Of a stretch of DNA of 33,854 nt, positions 31,714 to 33,854 are shown piece after piece. This stretch comes from Fimenecus sp051881355 (GTDB lineage Bacteria > Bacillota > Clostridia > Oscillospirales > Acutalibacteraceae). The position numbers and the translations under genes were made by a program. Position 1 is the stretch's first letter; every line of letters starts with the position of its first letter. The stretch spans positions 1 to 33,854 of the forward strand of contig JBJEPS010000096.1 of NCBI GenBank assembly GCA_051881355.1, read 5' to 3'. Below the pieces are notes generated by a model that saw only the letters and a program-made list of their open reading frames with translations, made no database searches and was not told the origin of the DNA.

Positions 31714-32755
31714 TTTGTTCCTCTTGTTCTGTCAAATCGACAAGGTGAAAGCCTGCGGCGCGAATGAGGCGGTTATACACCGCCAACCCCACGCCCGAAA
31801 GCGCAGGACAACGCGCATACACGGTTTTCGCGCCTTGTTCGTCGAGTTCGCGCAGTGCGTCGAACAAGCGATTTGCCTGTGTGCGGTCATCATCGGCGCG
31901 CCCGTAAGTCACCGCGCGGTCAAACTCGTTTTCCTCGCCTGCAAACACAAGCATAAACGCATCTTTGCCTGCGACATATTCTTTAAATTGCGAAAAAGAC
32001 CCGCGCACAATCGTAATATCGGCTTTCGGCGCGTAATGCTTATATTTCATCCCCGGAGAAGCGGCGGTTTCGCCCGCTTTTAATTGGTGGAGCACCGCGT
32101 CGTCTACCTCGACTGCGCCGAGCACTTCGCGCAACGCTTCCACCGTCACCCCACCCGGGCGCAAGACGCGCGGCACTTCGGTTGCAAGCGTAATCACGGT
32201 AGATTCCACGCCGACTTGACTGCTACCGCCATCCAAAATCAGCCCAACGCGCCCGTTCATATCGTCAAAAACATACTTTGCGTTGGTGGGGCTGGGACTA
32301 CCTGAACGGTTGGCACTTGGGGCGGCAAGCGGCACACCGCACGCGCGAATGACTGCCTGTGCGACAGGATGCGACGGCATACGCACCGCAACGGTCGCAA
32401 GTCCCGCTGAAACCGCGTCGGGGATTTTATCGCTTTTCGGTAAAATCATCGTCAAAGGTCCGGGCCAAAAGGCGTCGGCAAGTTTTTTTGCCGCCTCGGG
32501 CACTTGGGACACCAAATCGTAAATGCTTTGAAAGTCTGCAATGTGCACAATCAAAGGGTTATCTTGCGGTCTGCCCTTCGCTGAAAAAATTTTGCGGACA
32601 GCCGTTTCATCATAGGCATTTGCCGCAAGCCCGTAGACCGTTTCGGTCGGTACGGCAACCACCTCACCCGCCGCAAGCAGTTTTGCGGCGCGGGTAATAT
32701 TTTCCGTATTCAATTTTTCCCCGTCCGTATAGGCGGATAAAACTTCGGTTTTCAT
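31706..32755 (-). CDS. L-threonylcarbamoyladenylate synthase (Sua5 form)
   Basis: A 349-residue Sua5/YwlC-type enzyme making threonylcarbamoyl-AMP from Thr, bicarbonate and ATP for the t6A37 modification of ANN-decoding tRNAs. The N-terminal YrdC domain (about 15-205) shows VAVPTETVYGLAANAYDE (about 33-50), KIFSAKGRPQDNPLIVHI (about 55-72), LAAPSANRSGSPSPT and LILDGGSSQVGVESTVI. Residues about 215-345 are the extra Sua5 domain (ASPGMKYKHYAPKADI at its start), which distinguishes it from short TsaC. It follows uppP by 27 bp and is coupled to nfo. Confidence 0.95.
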   Translation of the reverse strand: MKTEVLSAYTDGEKLNTENITRAAKLLAAGEVVAVPTETVYGLAANAYDETAVRKIFSAKGRPQDNPLIVHIADFQSIYDLVSQVPEAAKKLADAFWPGPLTMILPKSDKIPDAVSAGLATVAVRMPSHPVAQAVIRACGVPLAAPSANRSGSPSPTNAKYVFDDMNGRVGLILDGGSSQVGVESTVITLATEVPRVLRPGGVTVEALREVLGAVEVDDAVLHQLKAGETAASPGMKYKHYAPKADITIVRGSFSQFKEYVAGKDAFMLVFAGEENEFDRAVTYGRADDDRTQANRLFDALRELDEQGAKTVYARCPALSGVGLAVYNRLIRAAGFHLVDLTEQEEQNG

Positions 32756-32782
32756 GATTATTTCCCTGTGTTTTTGTATATT

Positions 32783-33616
32783 TTACGCCGTCAGCGCACG
32801 AATGGCAAAATACGCAATTACCACCGCGCCGAGGGCAATTCTGTACCACCCGAACGCCTTGACATCGTGCTTTTTGATGTAACCCATCAAGAATTTAATG
32901 ACAAAAATCGACACAACGAATGCCGTCACCATACCGACTGCCAAAATAGCAATTTCCAACCCTGTGTAAGAAAATCCGTATTTGACGAGCTTCAACGCGC
33001 TCGCCCCGAACATCACAGGCACGGCAAGGAAAAAGGTGTATTCCGCCGCAACGGTGCGCGATACACCCAACAGCAACGCGCCGAGGATCGTTGCACCCGA
33101 GCGCGAAGTGCCGGGGAAAACGGCGGCAATCAGTTGGAAAAGCCCGATGTAAAACGCCACGGGATAGGTGATTTCCGCAATCGAATGGATTTTGGGCGTT
33201 TTCTTTTTGTTGTAGTTTTCGATAATGATAAAGCAAACACCGACCAAAATCAGCATAATAGAAACTGTTTGCCAGTTGTAAAACAGTTCCTCTAACTTTT
33301 CATCGAACAGTAAACCCACCACGGCGGCAGGCACGCAGGAAACGAGCACCTTAAACCACATCGTGAAAATCGGTTTTTTAATCAAAAGTTTTTTATCCTG
33401 TATGCCGAACGGCCACAGCTTTTTCCAAAACAGCAGAACAACCGCCAAAATCGCGCCGAGCTGAATGACTACTAAAAACATACTCCGAAATTCTTCGGAA
33501 ACATTCAGGTGCAGAAATTCATCGACCAAAATCATATGCCCTGTACTGCTGATGGGCAGCCACTCGGTCACGCCCTCGACAATCCCCAAAATAATTGCTT
33601 TTAAAATTTCAAGCAT
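32783..33616 (-). CDS. uppP: undecaprenyl-diphosphate phosphatase
   Basis: A 277-residue polytopic membrane enzyme that recycles the lipid carrier of peptidoglycan synthesis and gives low-level bacitracin resistance. Both catalytic motifs are present: GIVEGVTEWLPISSTGHMIL (residues 11-30) and FPGTSRSGATILGALLLG (about 165-182). The start is the ATG at 33616 behind GCGGAGG; the frame open to 33697 has no ribosome site and overlaps the promoter region. It heads a probable operon uppP-sua5-nfo. Confidence 0.97.
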   Translation of the reverse strand: MLEILKAIILGIVEGVTEWLPISSTGHMILVDEFLHLNVSEEFRSMFLVVIQLGAILAVVLLFWKKLWPFGIQDKKLLIKKPIFTMWFKVLVSCVPAAVVGLLFDEKLEELFYNWQTVSIMLILVGVCFIIIENYNKKKTPKIHSIAEITYPVAFYIGLFQLIAAVFPGTSRSGATILGALLLGVSRTVAAEYTFFLAVPVMFGASALKLVKYGFSYTGLEIAILAVGMVTAFVVSIFVIKFLMGYIKKHDVKAFGWYRIALGAVVIAYFAIRALTA

Positions 33617-33687
33617 AGCGTACCTCCGCAAGGTCATTTTTGTCTGCTTTACAACGGATTTTCCGATAATTTTCCATTGTAAAGTAC

Positions 33688-33693
33688 AGTATA
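33688..33693 (-). promoter_or_regulatory. possible -10 box of the uppP operon
   Basis: TATACT on the minus strand, 72 bases before the uppP start. No good -35 is found at 16-18 bases upstream (the region is T-rich), so the call is weak. Confidence 0.4.
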
Positions 33694-33801
33694 GCAAATT
33701 TTACGCAAAAAGAAAAGAGAGAATGCAAAATCGGCGGGAGATTTTGGAAATCGAATGGGTTCCCCGTGTAAAACAAATCGGTGTAATTGTTTCTGCAAAT
33801 A

Positions 33802-33854
33802 TAAATTTTAATTTGTCATCCTGAGCGAAGCGAAGGATCTCAAAAAGAGAGTGC
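33802..33854 (-). repeat. long interspersed repeat, copy C (inverted, cut by window end)
   Basis: A perfect reverse complement of 27887-27939 over all 53 bases up to the last base of the window. It includes GTCATCCTGAGCGAAGCGAA and the CTCAAAAAGAGAGTGC segment. Confidence 0.9.

Overview
The window reads as chromosomal DNA of a low-to-mid GC Gram-positive anaerobe, most likely a member of the Clostridia (Oscillospirales or Ruminococcaceae-like). The evidence is an mreBCD-PBP2 cluster, Rnf-type membrane subunits, a MecA-like adaptor, a DUF951-prfA pair, sigma-A-type promoters, strong Shine-Dalgarno sites and typical interspersed palindromes. Most genes lie on the minus strand. The two plus-strand exceptions are a mecA-like gene and a nudix/COG2426/DUF951/prfA block.

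Layout: 1-3275 is an elongasome operon (mreB, mreC, mreD and the start of a PBP2 gene that runs off the left edge). 3561-6452 is a P2-type cation ATPase under a yybP-ykoY (Mn2+) riboswitch with a clear terminator platform and its own promoter. 6449-10341 is an operon of rnfD, rnfE, rnfA and a DUF4015-like putative glycoside hydrolase; rnfB, rnfC and rnfG are absent. A divergent mecA-like gene follows, then a convergent operon proB-proA-(membrane protein)-rpe (10953-14588).

14802-24534 is the most unusual part: a roughly 9.7 kb block between a perfect-consensus promoter and a strong terminator, made entirely of exported or membrane proteins. In transcription order it holds a membrane protein with an extracellular beta domain, a 1635-residue secreted protein, five small secreted paralogues (about 150-180 residues) and a surface protein with a C-terminal membrane anchor. 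The small paralogues share one beta-rich module (F-x-V-T-x-P-A...IPW near the start, Y-x-D-T-L-T-F-T-V at the end), and the giant protein ends in the same kind of module. Two paralogues carry a calcium-loop motif. This looks like an uncharacterised surface or extracellular assembly system.

24981-27557 (plus) encodes a nudix protein with a degenerate pyrophosphatase-like N-terminal domain, a COG2426 membrane protein, DUF951 and RF1. 27937-33616 (minus) is housekeeping: uppP, sua5/tsaC, nfo, coaE, a lytic transglycosylase and an M18 aminopeptidase. Intergenic palindromic repeats are inserted around these genes. One repeat occurs as a perfect 53-bp inverted pair, the second copy ending exactly at the window edge. 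I see no tRNA, rRNA, CRISPR array, transposase or phage gene.
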